A stretch of DNA of 64,000 nucleotides from the NCBI GenBank assembly GCA_949128115.1, contig OX421961.1, forward strand, positions 125,119,050-125,183,049. Direction: 5' to 3'. The stretch is from Anaspis maculata. Its lineage: Eukaryota; Arthropoda; Insecta; Coleoptera; Scraptiidae. Positions 1 to 11,719 of this stretch are shown here, in pieces. The position numbers were made by a program, and so were the translations under genes. How positions within the stretch are numbered: the first letter of the stretch is position 1; the number at the start of each line of letters is the position of its first letter. Under the pieces are notes generated by a model, which worked only from the letters and a program-made list of their open reading frames with translations, was not told where the DNA came from and ran no database searches.

Positions 1-640
1 CCGCCATATTGAAATTTTCTTGCTAGTGGAACGATTGTCATGGAACTTGAAACTCACCGTTGTCACGTATGATCATTCTTCTTTTAAAGTTAAATTTCAT
101 GATTCCGCCGCCATCTTGGCTGCCATATTGAAATATCTTATTAGTGTAACGATTCTCATGAAACTTGGAAGTTACCCTTGTTTTGTATGATCATTCTTTT
201 TTCAAGCTGAATTCCATGATTCCGCCGCCATATTGAAATTCCTTATTAGTGGAACGATTTTCATGAAACTTATCCTTGTCTTGTACGATTATTCTTATTT
301 TTGAGCTAAATTTCATGATTTCGCCGCCATCTTGGCCGCCATATTGACATTTTTTGCTAGTGGAACGATTTTCATGGAACTTGAAACACACCCTTGTCAC
401 GTATAATCATTCTTATTTTCAAGCTACATGATTCTGCCGCCATCTTGGCCGCCATATTGAAATCTGTTACAAGTGGAGGGATTGTCATGAAACTTGGAAC
501 TCATTCTTGTCTTGTATAGACATTCTTATTTTCAAGGTGAATTTCATGAGTCCGCCGCCATCTTGATCACCATATTGAAATCTGTTATTAATGGAGGGAT
601 TGTCATGGAACTTGTTTTGTTACTCATGAGTTCTTCAACC
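1..640. repeat. Tandem array of a ~118-bp unit (left copy)
   Basis: Five to six diverged copies of a ~118-bp unit run from the left window edge, so the array is probably longer. Each unit reads roughly CCGCCATCTTGGCCGCCATA, then a TTGAAAT..TTATTAGTGGAACGATT stretch, a TCATGGAACTTG block and a GTATGATCATTCTTATTTTC block. Starts fall near 108, 225 and 324; one copy has lost the 12-bp TCTTGGCCGCCA segment. A second, cleaner array lies at 19587-20295 and single copies lie at 10.4-11.6 kb. Each unit carries a YY1/Pho-like core (CCAAGATGGCGGC on the minus strand). Confidence 0.85.
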
Positions 641-1666
641 GGTACAGCATCTTAGCAAGCAATTAAAGCAATTAATCATGAAGAAACTTACTCAGTTAAT
701 TTTCAGGAAAGTTCGAAATAATGAGATAGACAATGATATTCTAGAAACGATAATTCTGAACCTTCCGTTCTGTTTCCCATGCAGAGCGATCTAATCCCTG
801 CACTTTTTCTTCTGATTTGTTCACTTTGAATGTTGAAACTTGCGCACCAGAAATTCTAAGAGAGGAAGAATTTGGTTTGAATGACTAAAGACGAAGACTC
901 ATACGACCAGTAATAGTAATAATAAACCTTAATAGCTGAATTAAAAAGAAAATGTTACACTACCTTTCTCCGAAAAACAAAATTTTTTTTTAATTTATTT
1001 TTCTCTGATTCATACTTCTGCCTGCAATAATTTGTTGAATTTGTATCGATATCTCCGCGTATCATACGTCCTTTTGGAGTCATAATCGGTGGGGTCAAAA
1101 ATTAGTACAAGTCATATCCAGGGATTCAGGGAATGTCTGCCAAATCAACACTCTAACAATTAAAAAGATAGGCGAGAAGAAATCATCATGAGAAAGAAGA
1201 CAAAAAATTGAAAGATGCTTGCATGTAATCTCAGAGAGAGGTCACAACGCAAAAAAAATGTTTATTCAGAATATTCACAAAGGAATATATAACCAGGGTA
1301 TCTATAGACGGATCCTCCTAGAGACAGATAGAATACTCCTAGTTCTTACTTACAAAGGGAATAGATGGATTGATCATAAAAAAAAATCAAAATGATTGCA
1401 GGTAGGTACCTGAAGGATTATGATTTGAATTAAATATAAAACCTGTATCAAGTACAGGGTGCTCACGCGAAACGGATACCCCCCTTTAAAAAAATTCCCC
1501 CTTCAAAATAATTCAAAAAAGAAAAACCTTTCAACAATTTTTTTTCGTAGTTTCTGAATATGTCAAGTATAATTTTCCATTTCGAGTCATATACAGGATC
1601 ATTTAAAAGTGAAACGGAATATCGTGGACATATTTGGATTCTGAAATCGAGTGATGACCTCCTCAG
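641..1666. other. Non-coding, probably DLST intron; fragments of TACAGGGTG elements
   Basis: No exon could be recognised, although the upstream DLST exons (presequence, lipoyl domain) must lie to the left. At 1453 there is a transposon end, TACAGGGTGCTCACGCGA, nearly identical to the terminus of the Tc1/mariner element at 24074. The stretch 1533-1605 is repeated in the same orientation at 3874-3945 inside the next intron, so both are remnants of one dispersed family. Confidence 0.5.
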
Positions 1667-2001
1667 ATCAATCACTCTGTGCCGCAAGCTGTCTTGACTG
1701 AATGCAAAACCGAATTTTCAGCCGCGCCTCCCAAACCGGCGGCCGGTGCTCCCGCCGCTCCCCCGCCGCCACGACCGGCGGCCCCGATGAGCTCCATTCC
1801 TGTGGCCGCGATCCGCCATGCCCAGTCCATCGAAGCTGCCACCGTGAAGATCCCCCCGCAGGACCCCACGAAAGAAATCTCCGGGACGCGCACCGAGCAT
1901 AGAGTAAAAATGAACCGAATGAGACTGAAGATCGCCGAAAGGTTGAAGCAGTCCCAGAACACGACCGCAATGTTGACGACTTTGAACGAAATCGATATGT
2001 C
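1667..2001 (+). CDS. DLST: DLST exon a: linker and start of catalytic core
   Basis: The acceptor is CCTCAG at 1661-1666 and the donor GTGAGT begins at 2002; the exon opens in phase 0 and leaves two bases of a serine codon. It encodes an Ala/Pro-rich flexible linker and then [20 protein letters not shown]...LNEIDMS, the first helices and strand of the acyltransferase core. The left boundary is inferred from the splice site and the open frame, because the linker is poorly conserved. Confidence 0.85.
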
Positions 2002-4826
2002 GTGAGTATTTTAATTTTTTTTCCTGATAGCACCCGCCTTATTAGCAAAACACTACTCATCAGGCCACGGCTCCTCAATCCCTAGGTGAGCCATAACGTA
2101 ACTTGTCGTTCTTTCTATATATTTCTATTTTACGAACCTAATAAACCGTTGAGGAACTAACACAAGTGGCTACTTCTGCTGGAAAGCAGTGGTGTTAGCA
2201 GTGGGTAATGCGCCACGAATCGTCTAGTTTTCCGGGTGTCTCAAAGTTGGCAGTCGATTCGAGGTCGGCGGACTACGTCGGCGAGCGGCGACGCTAGAAC
2301 ATACAAGCCGGATCAGAAGACACTCGACACATTGGCACGTTTTTAGATAAATACAGTAGCAATACGGATACCAGCTGGGGCGCACTGGGCCCCCACGACG
2401 AAGCGGGACAGCAGCGTAGAAGTCTTGGTATTTTGAAGGTTAAATACATTTCAACAGCACAAGTAACGGAAGGCAAGGCGGCAAGAAATGGCGACAATAG
2501 CAGGACGGCTAACATCAATTGCAGAAAATAAAAGTCCCTAGTTAGCTATCATGTCAGCCTTCTACTGGAGCCATGACAATGTACGTTATTATTAGTCCAG
2601 TTTAGGTATGTACAGGTATGGTTTATCCCCATAAAAAAAAATTATCACAATTTTTCTTAATAAAGAACCAATGTTCGCGACTTTCTCTACAAAAGCGACA
2701 GTTATCGCACACATTTGATGGAACGGTTTTTATTCAGACAATTTCTCGACGATTGGCTCATTAAGAAAATTGTGATAAAAACTTCAAGAACTAGACAGAA
2801 AATTTGATGGGGGTGAAGGATAAATTTTTAGGGTTGATGAAAGTTAGAGGATGAGAGATTTTGATTCAAGCTAAATGAGCGTGATTTTCCTATTTTCCAA
2901 GTCACCAAACAGCACATCGTATTTTATTTCGTGATAAAAAGCTCATTACTTTTTATTGCTCTTTAGTGTTATTGCTTACATTGTACCGGGCAATCAACTA
3001 AAGAGAAATTAGGGAGAAATGCAAATAAAACATTTATTGATTAGGGCGACGGGATTGGCTGGACGAATTTTTCGACACCAAAGCCAACCCTAAACGGACT
3101 TTTTTGTTGGCTTTTTTGTTTTGTTGACCGCATTGCATTGTGCTGGGACTTAACTTTCTTCTTAAAAAATCCACAATTGAAATAAATATCTGAAATCAAC
3201 GTGACCGCCTGAAACGCAGAGTTATAAATAGAAACGTGTTGCAATGCTCATTGTAATGATAAACTTGAACTTCATTCACAACATCCTTTAAAATCCCATG
3301 ACCACAATGACCCACAAAAATACATTTATTTGTTTCCAAAAGTTTCTTATCATGGAGTGTCGTGTTTGATGTTGTAATTTGTCAGTTTGTTTGTTTTCTG
3401 AAGAACTTGACTACTGGGCAATTCAAAAAACATGTTCACCCTATTATACTTGTTCACAAGAATAACATTTTTACAACACTTTTAACCGTAGTTTTTCAGT
3501 AATGTCAAGTCTAAATAGTTAATTATTGTACATGATTATTTCTCATTAGGTATATTTGAATCACCTTGTATTCATTGTCATAATCCATGCATTTTTTTTT
3601 ATTCTGATTGCAAACATCGTCATACATTTTTTACCAACTCCAACCCAGTTGCTAATGTCAAGTTTAGTTTCGTTTAGTTGTTATAGATTTAATTATTGCT
3701 TGCAGCTTACAATAACAATGAATTATCCACTGCGATTAAACCAAGCTTGTGCTAAATCTCAATAAACAATGAAATACGTGGCTCAACTTGCTTAAATAGT
3801 CGCTCATGCATAAAATCGTTTGAGCCGGAGGTTTCCCCTTATGAATTGATACCCAAAAGAAACAGCTTTCTTCACACGATTTTTTCCGTAGTTTTCGGAT
3901 ATGCCAAGAATAGTTTTTCACCTCGAGTCTACTGCAGGGTGTCGCATTATTCGCTGCACATTCGTTATATTCTCACCTTGTTTGGGTTCGGGACATTTTG
4001 TTTTGCCCCAATTGCTGTCGAAATGCCGAGAAGCCGCATATTTTGTTTCTGAAAATGAATTCTTCTCGATGTTAAAGGAGCATAATGGAGTTCCGAAAAA
4101 ATAACCAGGACGCGTTCACAAAGAAGTACGGTTTCAAGCTCGGTTTCATGTCGGCCTTCTGCAAGGCGGCCGCTTACGCTCTCCAGGACCAACCCGTGGT
4201 GAATGCCGTCATCGAAGGCAACGAAATCATCTACAGGGATTACGTGGACATCTCCGTCGCCGTGGCCACTCCGAAAGGTCTCGTGGTACCCATCCTCAGA
4301 AACGTCGAAAGGATGAACTATGCCGAGATCGAGCAAGGCATCGCAGCACTCGGCGAGAAAGCCAGGAAAGGTGAAAGCGATTTTCCGCATAAAACGTCTC
4401 GGTTTTTCATCAGCCAAGTTTAATTGCAGGCGCCCTGGCGGTGGAAGACATGGACGGCGGTACTTTCACGATCAGCAACGGTGGCGTTTTCGGCTCCCTC
4501 TTGGGCACGCCGATCATCAACCTGCCCCAGTCTGCGATATTGGGAATGCATGGAACTTTCCAAAGACCCATAGCTCTTAATGGACAAGTACGTAAAAACT
4601 ATTCCCCAGTATCTACTCATTTTCATGTATCATTTCATTAGTCCCAATTAACGCTCTCATGCAAATTACTCAAATTATATTTTTGTTGCAGGTGGTAATT
4701 AGGCCCATGATGTACATAGCCCTGACCTACGACCATCGATTAATCGACGGACGTGAAGCTGTCATGTTCTTGCGCAAGATCAAGGACTGCGTCGAGGATC
4801 CACGCAAAATCGTAGCCGGTCTATAA
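1667..4826 (+). CDS. DLST: Dihydrolipoyllysine-residue succinyltransferase, E2 of 2-oxoglutarate dehydrogenase (3' part, four exons)
   Basis: Joined exons 1667-2001, 4078-4370, 4430-4587 and 4692-4826 encode 306 C-terminal residues ending in a TAA stop; all junctions are GT-AG and the phases agree. The protein transfers the succinyl group from the lipoyl arm to CoA in the mitochondrial 2-oxoglutarate dehydrogenase complex of the TCA cycle. In view are a Pro/Ala-rich linker (about the first 65 residues), then the catalytic core starting [17 protein letters not shown] and including [18 protein letters not shown]. The active-site motif [10 protein letters not shown] carries the His and Asp-Gly of the HxxxDG signature. 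The presequence and lipoyl domain are outside the window. There is no sign of decay, and coding GC is well above the flanks. Alignment to insect DLST is essentially full length over this part; E2 of pyruvate dehydrogenase would look quite different. Confidence 0.96.
2002..4077. other. DLST intron (2.08 kb)
   Basis: GTGAGT donor and AAAG acceptor. Open frames inside are short and unlike any protein I know. The only recognisable item is a fragment at 3874-3945 that matches 1533-1605 and runs into CTGCAGGGTGTCGC, an end of the TACAGGGTG-type elements. Confidence 0.7.
4078..4370 (+). CDS. DLST: DLST exon b: middle of catalytic core
   Basis: This exon completes the serine codon of exon a and encodes [20 protein letters not shown] through [14 protein letters not shown] to GEKARK. 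The acceptor was set at 4077 because only this choice gives the eight-residue spacing between MS and FRK expected from other insect DLSTs. The exon ends one base into a glycine codon before GTGAAAG. Confidence 0.93.
4430..4587 (+). CDS. DLST: DLST exon c
   Basis: It encodes [20 protein letters not shown] through [19 protein letters not shown]. The preceding intron (4371-4429) is only 59 bp and ends TTGCAG. The TISNGG.FGS..GTPIIN..Q region lines the CoA-binding part of the active-site channel in E2 enzymes. The donor is GTACGT at 4588. Confidence 0.95.
4692..4826 (+). CDS. DLST: DLST last coding exon with HxxxDG active site
   Basis: The acceptor TTGTTGCAG ends at 4691. The exon encodes [37 protein letters not shown] and RKIVAGL, then TAA at 4824-4826. 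The catalytic His and the Asp of DHRLIDG are intact. Confidence 0.96.
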   Translation: MVIRPMMYIALTYDHRLIDGREAVMFLRKIKDCVEDPRKIVAGL

Positions 4827-5200
4827 GCGACAGCCTAGAAAATATGTACAGTACCGAAAATTTCACACAACCGAAAAGTCTTTAGCCCGGAAAAAATTGC
4901 GGAGTTTCAAAGAAATATGATAGTATCATAGGAGATGGCGTAACCAATTTTACTCGTTACACGACCAGTTTCTTTCAACTTTACAGATTTTTTCAGCCCC
5001 TAAAATGATGCACGCGCTTCTTTTCTTCAAAAAAAATAATCCAATGGGTGTCGCACACACGTAAAATTTACTGCCCCTGTCCTAATGAACTTATTCTTTA
5101 AGTTTTATTGAAGTATTGTAGTAGAGACAATGTATTGTGTACTTTTGTTATACAACCTGTTATTGATTAAATCAATTGAGACACCTGAAGGTTTTATTCT
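4827..5200 (+). other. DLST 3' UTR with candidate poly(A) signal
   Basis: This is the non-coding stretch following the stop codon. An ATTAAA variant poly(A) signal lies at 5166-5171, about 340 nt after the stop, with a T-rich stretch downstream. The end is inferred from the signal only. Confidence 0.45.
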
Positions 5201-7030
5201 TGGATAGTAAATTCAGGAGATTTTTCCGCTATGAATCATGACCTGTCCAATTACGTGAAAAGTTTGATTATTAGTTTGTTTGTTTTTTTGAAGTTCGATT
5301 TCTGTCTGGTTGAGCAATTAGATAAGGTGTGTCCGACTTTACAGTCGTGAATTATTAATTTATTGATATAGTACAGTGATTAGTATAATTTTATTAAAAC
5401 GAAATTTAGCTTCTTGTTCTTTTTTTTTGTAATGTTTTACAATAATAATAATAACTGTAAGGTATGCGATGCCATGCGCCTGTTGTGTAGGTGAATTTTT
5501 GAAATCAAAATTAAAATTTAATTCAAACTTGCGGTTTTTTTCCTTTTCGCTAATATAAACTGACAGAAGAGACAGCTCAGGTGGCATCACTTCGTAGAAG
5601 AAGTTTATTTCAGAAAAATCTGGCTCATTTATGATGATGAACTGTGCTTCCACCATCAAGAGCAATTTCCAACAATTTTGTAGAAGAGGCTCAAATTTCA
5701 CATTTTTTATTGAGAAAAAAATCGGTTGTGTCACCCCAAAACTTCCCCGACGAGTAGCAAAGAACGGATGGAAATTTTATTATGAAATGATGTTCCTTGG
5801 GGTGGGAAGTTGGAGAAAAAGATTGAAGAATTGAGATATTTTCTCTAATTAGGGATTCATTTAGAGCTCCATCATTTGAGTCTAGTCTCGATAAGCTAGG
5901 CCGATGTATTTCAAAGCGGAAAACTTGAAGAATTAGAAAAGAAATTGCCTGGAAATGTTCAAGAATCAATTACCCTTTGTTTAAAGAACGTTAGTATAAA
6001 TCTGTTCACAAGCTAAAAAGTTGGGAATTTTCAGGTTTTCATGAGGAACCAAATTATGTAGAAAGAAAAGCGAGTGAGGCAGTCAGGTGCATTAGTGTAG
6101 TACCTAGTGGATAGAGGTGAACGATCTGAAACTGGCATCACAGAAAGATTGAAAATAATTTGCAGGAAATTGAAGATTTTGAAAATTTGAATTTTCCGGT
6201 AAAACTTCAAATCTTATTCCAAATCATCTTATTATGAAGATCGTCAATTCTTCACTTTGAGCTCCATCATCCAAATCCGGTTTCAATAACCCAGGTCTGT
6301 TTTACGTTTTAAACAGGGAAATTTTCAGGAAATTGAGAAGAAAATTATTGAAAAATGTTCAAGAGCCAGTAACCTCTTGTTTGGAAGAAAAATGGTGAAA
6401 ATCTGTTCACGGGATAAAAAGTTGGAAAATTTGCGGTTTTTCTAGAGATGGAAACTCGGAAACCGTGAGTTCGATTTTGAAAATTTTCTTTCCAAAAATT
6501 AATTTAATCTTTTCTCCAACTTTCATTCCTCGCATGTCTGCACCTAAAATGAATATTTCATGGGGCTCACCGCATGTAAAGTTAGCATTGCAGTTTTTTC
6601 AAATTCACGGAATATACAAATTTTATTTTGAAAAAATTACCGTCAGAAAACCGGAACCGTGCCGATTTTGAAAATGGGTCTACACGACACCCAATCCAAG
6701 ATACTTTTGATATCAGTTTGACTTCTTCGAAAAAAATTGATCGCCGAGCGGTGATGAATTTTTGAGTGGAGTCCTGCATCAAAGGCGAGTCGTTCTAGTC
6801 AAAATTCGGGCGAGAGGCCCTCTCGGGTGGCAACGGCTAAGAGAAATTTTGAAAATTCATACCGCTCGACTAGAAAACTTGATTTGACTCTTTTGTTTTG
6901 TTGCTTCCTGCCTTTGGTCCCAATCCATCGGAGAGATTTTGAATAATTACACCGACCATTTTAATCGACTCGATTAATTAAAATCCTGTCAAAACATGCA
7001 TTGACCTCTAAATAAAATGAGAAATTGATA
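5201..7030. other. Intergenic; contains a diverged ~395-bp direct duplication
   Basis: No gene is seen. Two diverged copies of one sequence lie at about 5855-6060 and 6252-6460; both contain GAGCTCCATCAT and later AATCTGTTCAC...TAAAAAGTTGG...TTT. A third copy, inverted, lies at about 15470-15570 (ATGATGGAGCTC). The sequence therefore belongs to a dispersed repeat of unknown class. The rest is AT-rich with no recognisable feature. Confidence 0.5.
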
Positions 7031-8032
7031 TACAGGTGTCCCGGCGTTGGTGTTACAAAACTCACAGGGAGATAAAAAATTGAAAAATAAGGGGACTTTT
7101 GTTACAGAGATACATACATTTCTTAAAAACAGTTTTTTTTGCACACTTTTTGAACCGTTCAGCCGATTTCATTCAAATTCAAACTGAAGTTTATTAACAC
7201 AAGTCTTCATTGAGCAGTAATAACGAATTTCATCAGACATTTTTAGGGGCGAAGATAATAGGAGGTACCCTCCCCCTTTTCCCTCTATTTTTAACCTCCC
7301 TGAATATTTATGGAAACGGTTTCAATTTTTGAATTCCGCGTTCAATTTAAAGAAAAAAGTTACTATTGCAAAATTTTGATTAGGGGCTTCATTTTCAAGA
7401 TATTTGGGTTTAAAACATCACGAAATCGCCACTTTCCAGGGCCCAAATTTTTTTTTGAATTTCTGAAAAACTCCATGTTTATCAGCGAAAATGATGGTTT
7501 ATCAACTTGAAACACCCAGAAAACTCATTCCAGTTGACGAATCATGGGTTTTCTTGAATTTTAATTTTTAGGTCCAGGAAAGTGGCGATTTCGAGATGTT
7601 TTGCAATGTTTCAATCCCAAATATCTCAAAAACCAAGCCTCTAATCAAAATTTTGCAATCGTAACTTTTTTTTCTGAATTGAACGTTAGATTCAAAAATT
7701 GAAACAATTTCCAAAAATATTTGGAGAGGGCAAAAATAGGGGGAAAAGGGAGAGGACACCCCCTATTATCTTCGCCCCTAAAAATGTTTGATAAAATGCG
7801 TTATTATTGTTCAATAGAGACCTGTTTCAGTGAACTTAAGTTCAAATTTGACTGAAATCGGTTGAACGGTTCAAAAGTTATGCAAAAAAAACTGTTTTCA
7901 AAAAACAACTTCGAGGGCCTGTATCTCCATTATTATACGTTTGGGAGGGTATGTTTATTGACATAAGTCCCCTTATTTTCCAATTTCCTATCTCCCTGTG
8001 AGTTTTGTAACACTAATTCCGGGACACCTGTA
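7031..8032. mobile_element. 1.0-kb fold-back element, TACAGGTGTCCCGG ends
   Basis: The whole segment is an imperfect palindrome. The left arm begins TACAGGTGTCCCGGCGTTGG and the right arm is its inverse, ending CCGGGACACCTGTA. Shared internal blocks include GTGTTACAAAACTCACAGGG, TTTTAGGGGCGAAGATAATA and TTGAACCGTTCA in mirrored order. It has no coding capacity. TA at each tip fits a TA target. It is a non-autonomous fold-back/MITE-like DNA transposon. Confidence 0.85.
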
Positions 8033-8619
8033 TACAGGGTGTTTCAGGGATGATAGCAAAAAATTCAACTGTAGGTAGATCTTGTCAAAATATGACGAAA
8101 ACCTATGTACCATTTTGCAAAGTTCGGCCTAATGACGAAGATACAGCCCTCCAAAGTTCACTCTTTTCGGATTTCAAAAATTTTTAACTCAGGAACGTTT
8201 CGACAAATTCAGCTTTAATTCAGCAAAAGCTGGTTTGTTAGTATTATCTATCAACCTGCCAAATTTGAGGAGAATCCAACCAGTGGTGTAGGAGTTATGA
8301 GGGTCAATAATTTAGAAGCATCCGAAGAAAAGTTGATTTAAGGTGACCCCTCATAACTTCTACGCCACTGATTCGATTCTTTTCAAATTTGGCAGGTTGA
8401 TAGATAATTATGACAAACCAGCTTATGCTGAATTAAAGCTGAATTTGTCAAAACGTTCCTGAGTAACAAATTTTTGAAATTCGAAAAAAGTGAACTTTGA
8501 AGGGCCTGTATCTTTGTCATTAGGTTGAACTTTGCAAAATGGTATATAGATTTTCGTCATATTTTGACAAGATCTACACACGGTTAAATTTTTTGCTATC
8601 ATCCCTGAAACACCCTGTA
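8033..8619. mobile_element. 587-bp fold-back element, TACAGGGTGTTTCAGGG ends
   Basis: The palindrome runs from TACAGGGTGTTTCAGGGATG to CATCCCTGAAACACCCTGTA with arms of about 270 bp. The arms share TCAAAATATGACG, GGAACGTTTCGACAAATTCA (one arm) and CTGCCAAATTTGAGGAGAAT (one arm) with their mirrored counterparts. It directly abuts the preceding palindrome, with only a TA between the two inverted-repeat units. Non-coding. Confidence 0.85.
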
Positions 8620-9659
8620 TAAAAAATATCCACAAAGTGATATAATTATGTATATAATTTTGACATTTAATTATTCAGAATCTATTCAAAGATGTGGAAC
8701 CAAATTCGACAGGAAGCAATGAAACAAAATAATCTAATTCAGTCTGCAGTTGAAGTCTTCCACCATTTCCCAGCAAGACAGCAAGGAGTTGAGAAGAAAG
8801 ATTTGAAATAAAAATTGCGGACGATTCATCAAGTTTTTAGTTTTCCTTCATACGATAAGTAACAGGACCATGAAGCGAATTGGGGTGCTGGGAGGGTAAG
8901 AAAGAAAGAAAAGAAGTAGAAAAAGTTTTGAAAATTAAGAGAATGAATACAACTACGGGCTCACGGAACGAATTTGGATGTGGTGCGGGTCCAGCGGGTA
9001 AGAAATTGGAAAACAAAAAAAAACGGCTAATAACACAGTATAGAACAATAAAGAAACGTCAACTGAAAATGTAATGAGAAAAGCAAAAGCGCATGGAATC
9101 ACAAGAAAATATACGAAAATAAGAGACCGTGTACGTGTTTTTGAATTGGGGTGCTGGGCGGGTAAAAAACTGAAATCAAACACGAGAAGTATTAGTCACT
9201 TAGGGGAAGGGAGCAAGTTGGGGAAAGAAGCAAGTGAGGTAATGAAGCAATACTAGGGGAAAGGGCAAATCAGGGGAAGGGAGCGACTTGGAGCAAAGAG
9301 AAAAGAGCAACTGGGTATAGGGGAGGGAAGCAACTAGGGGAAGGGAACAGCAAGGACAAAGAAATTTAAAAGCCCACGGAAAATTATCCGGCAATGGGGA
9401 ACTATAGGCAAAACGGATTGTAGATGGCGACGTGTTCCATGCACCCATATTGACACTCCTTGACAGTTATCGTACATAACCTCTAAGAAATATACAGAAA
9501 GTTGAAATTGCAAATACCCAACGAAGAGTTGAGGCGGAGAGGGGCCTCATTGAGAGGAAAGAAAAAGAGCTGGTGCAAAGGTCCAGACTGGTACACAACA
9601 CGTCACTACCATTTTTTTTTACCGCGATTTTTCGCTTTTCGGCTTTCCTACTTTCATCT
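8620..9659. repeat. Intergenic, purine-rich G-tract repeats at ~9190-9360
   Basis: From about 8880 the + strand is strongly purine-rich. GGGTGCTGGG(A/C)GGGTAAG occurs at about 8884 and 9150. Between 9200 and 9360 an irregular repeat of GGGGAAGGGAGCAA(C/G)TTGG recurs four or more times. Repeated runs of three to four Gs could form a G-quadruplex. No gene is recognised here. Confidence 0.55.
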
Positions 9660-9841
9660 GGGCCGCTATTCTTGAATCGTGTGAGAAAAGTCCCTGGGAG
9701 TAAAATACATTCCGCAGTACACTGATGTAGCGAATGTTGCCTGAAATCGTGGTTTTTAGGCAACTTCCGCTACAGAAGTGTAGTACGGATTATATAAAAC
9801 TCCCAGGGACTTTTCTCACACGATTCAAGAATAGCGGCCCT
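9660..9841. mobile_element. Small fold-back MITE (copy 1 of 2)
   Basis: The segment begins GGGCCGCTATTCTTGAATCG and ends with the inverse, CGATTCAAGAATAGCGGCCC. Internal mirrored blocks are TCCCTGGGAGT and the TGTAGCG...CGCTACA pair. A second copy with the same interior but diverged arm tips lies at 50453-50637. Each copy keeps base pairing between its own arms. Confidence 0.85.
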
Positions 9842-10029
9842 GTTCTTCAACTCACGAAGTGACGCAAACCAGAGACGCAAACCGCTGGTTATATGTTGAG
9901 TGCTGACAAATGAAAATGAAATGACAATTACAAAGTTGAGGTTATGTTCGCTTAAAATGACACTAATGACAGTTAGGGTGCATGGAACACGGGCGCCATT
10001 ACTTCATGCGTTTGCCACTATAGTTCCCC

Positions 10030-10990
10030 ATGCTACTTTTTCCTGTAAATTGACACTTTTTCCGGCAATTGACACTTTTTTCCGTCAATTGTGACTTTAT
10101 ATATTGGCAATTGCGACTTTTTTCTGTCAATTGCTACTTTTTTTTTCCGTCAACTGACACTTTTTTCTGGGAATTGCGACTTTTTAGCACATTTCGATAA
10201 AAAATGACGTTGATATGGCCGGTTGGTCTGTCTGTCTGTCTGTCCGTCCGTCTGTCTGCCTGTCCATGTAGAAATTATTAAGTTGTACTCCTCGGGAAAT
10301 GAAGCGAGAGTTTTGGAACATTTTCCGATGGAGAGCTTAGGTCCTTAAAGGTGGCCAATGGGCAAACTGGATCTCATGGTGGCGCCGCTCTCATTTTCAA
10401 GCTGAATTTCATGATCCGCTAGAGCGGATTCAGAGCGAATATGAATCTGAAGCGGGTTCATACGAGACAAGACAAGACGAGAGTACCTGGACCTATAACG
10501 TTTCACGTTTCATATGACAATCGTTCCACTGATGAGAAATTCCAACATGGCGACCAAGATGGCAGCGCCACCATGAAATCCAGTCTGCCCATTGGCCACC
10601 CCACCCTTGAGGACCTAAGCTATACATCGAAATAAGAATAAGTTCTAAAGGCTCTAGATTCATTCCCCGAGGAGGAGTACAACTTCTCAACTTCTACACG
10701 GACAGACAGACAGACGGACGAACAGACGGATAGACGGACAGACAAACCAACCATGTGAACATCATTTTCTATCAAAATGTAGGTACTAAAAAGTTGCAAT
10801 ATTGACAGATAAAAGTGTCAATTGACAGAAAAGAGTGGCAATTGCCAGAAAAAAGTGGCCATTGCCAGAATAAAGTCGCAATAATAATTGCCAGAAAAAA
10901 AGCGTCAATTGCCAGAAAAGGTGTAAAATTGCCAGAAAAAAGAGTCAGTTGAGAGAAAAAAGTAGCGAATTTCTGAAAAAGAACTCCCAT
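10030..10990. mobile_element. Composite fold-back with (GTCY)n and ~20-bp minisatellite arms
   Basis: The outer arms are arrays of a short unit, TTTTTCCGTCAATTGNGACT, at 10030-10185 and its inverse, GTGTCAATTGACAGAAAA, at 10795-10985. Inside lie mirrored bodies: CTGTCTGTCCGTCCGTCTGT at about 10223-10265, and the inverse ACGGACAGACAGACAG at about 10697-10745. Next to each is AAGTTGTACTCCTCGGGGAA-like sequence, then GGCCAATGGGCA, with the symmetry centre near 10480. The (GTCY)n tract beside a tandem-repeat body recalls Helentron-derived DINE-1/HINE elements (known architecture); the assignment is inference. Confidence 0.6.
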
Positions 10991-11719
10991 GTCCGCTTGG
11001 AAATAAGAATGATCATACGAGTCAATGGTAACTTCCAAGTTTCATGAAAATCGTTCCAACAATAAGAAATTACAATATGGCGGTCAAGATGGCGGCGCAA
11101 CCTTGAAATCCAATCTGCCCACTGGCCACCCACGAGGACCTAAGCTATCCATTGGCGAAAGTTCCAGGGCTCTAGATTCATTCCCCGACGAGTTCCCCAA
11201 GGAGGAGTTCAACTTCTTAGAAGTGCACAGGAAATCTTTGTTTTGTGGTAATAATAACAATTAACTATGTATGTATGAAAAAATGCGCATTGGCCACCCT
11301 TGAGGACATCAGCTATCCATCGGAAGAAGATCCAAGGCTCTAGCTTGATTCCCCGAGGAGGAGTTCAATTTCTTAGAAGTGCACAGTAAATATCTGTTTT
11401 TTGATAATAGTAATGATAACTATGTATGGATTGAAAGAATAATCCCCATTGGCCACTCTTGGGGACATCAGCTATCTATCAAAAAAATATTCCGCCGCCC
11501 TCTTGGCCGCCATATTGAAATTTCTTATCAGTGGAACGATTTTCATAAAACTTGGAGGTTACCTTTGTCTTGTATGATCATTCTTATTTCTAACTTCATT
11601 CCTCGAGGAGGAGTACAACTTCTTAATTTCTACACGGACAAACAGACAGACAGACGGCAGACGGACAGACAGACAAACCGGCCATATTATAAGTGTCATT
11701 TTCTTACGAAAATGCACTA
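10991..11719 (-). repeat. Fragments of the same (GTCY)n / 118-bp composite family
   Basis: In order, on the minus-strand orientation of the family, the stretch holds a single 118-bp unit (about 11000-11105), body segments with GCCCACTGGCCACCC, GAGGAGTTCAACTTCTTAGA and ATTGGCCACTCTTGGGGACA, another 118-bp unit (about 11490-11600), and a (ACAG/ACGG)n microsatellite at 11635-11675. This is a pile-up of partial copies. No gene is recognised. Confidence 0.6.

Noticed and set aside
2294..2518. 74-codon frame in the DLST intron that looks hydrophobic
   Set aside because: Too short, intronic, no homology or gene context.
5360..5734. 124-codon minus-strand frame
   Set aside because: AT-rich, no recognisable domain, no splice or start context; treated as chance.
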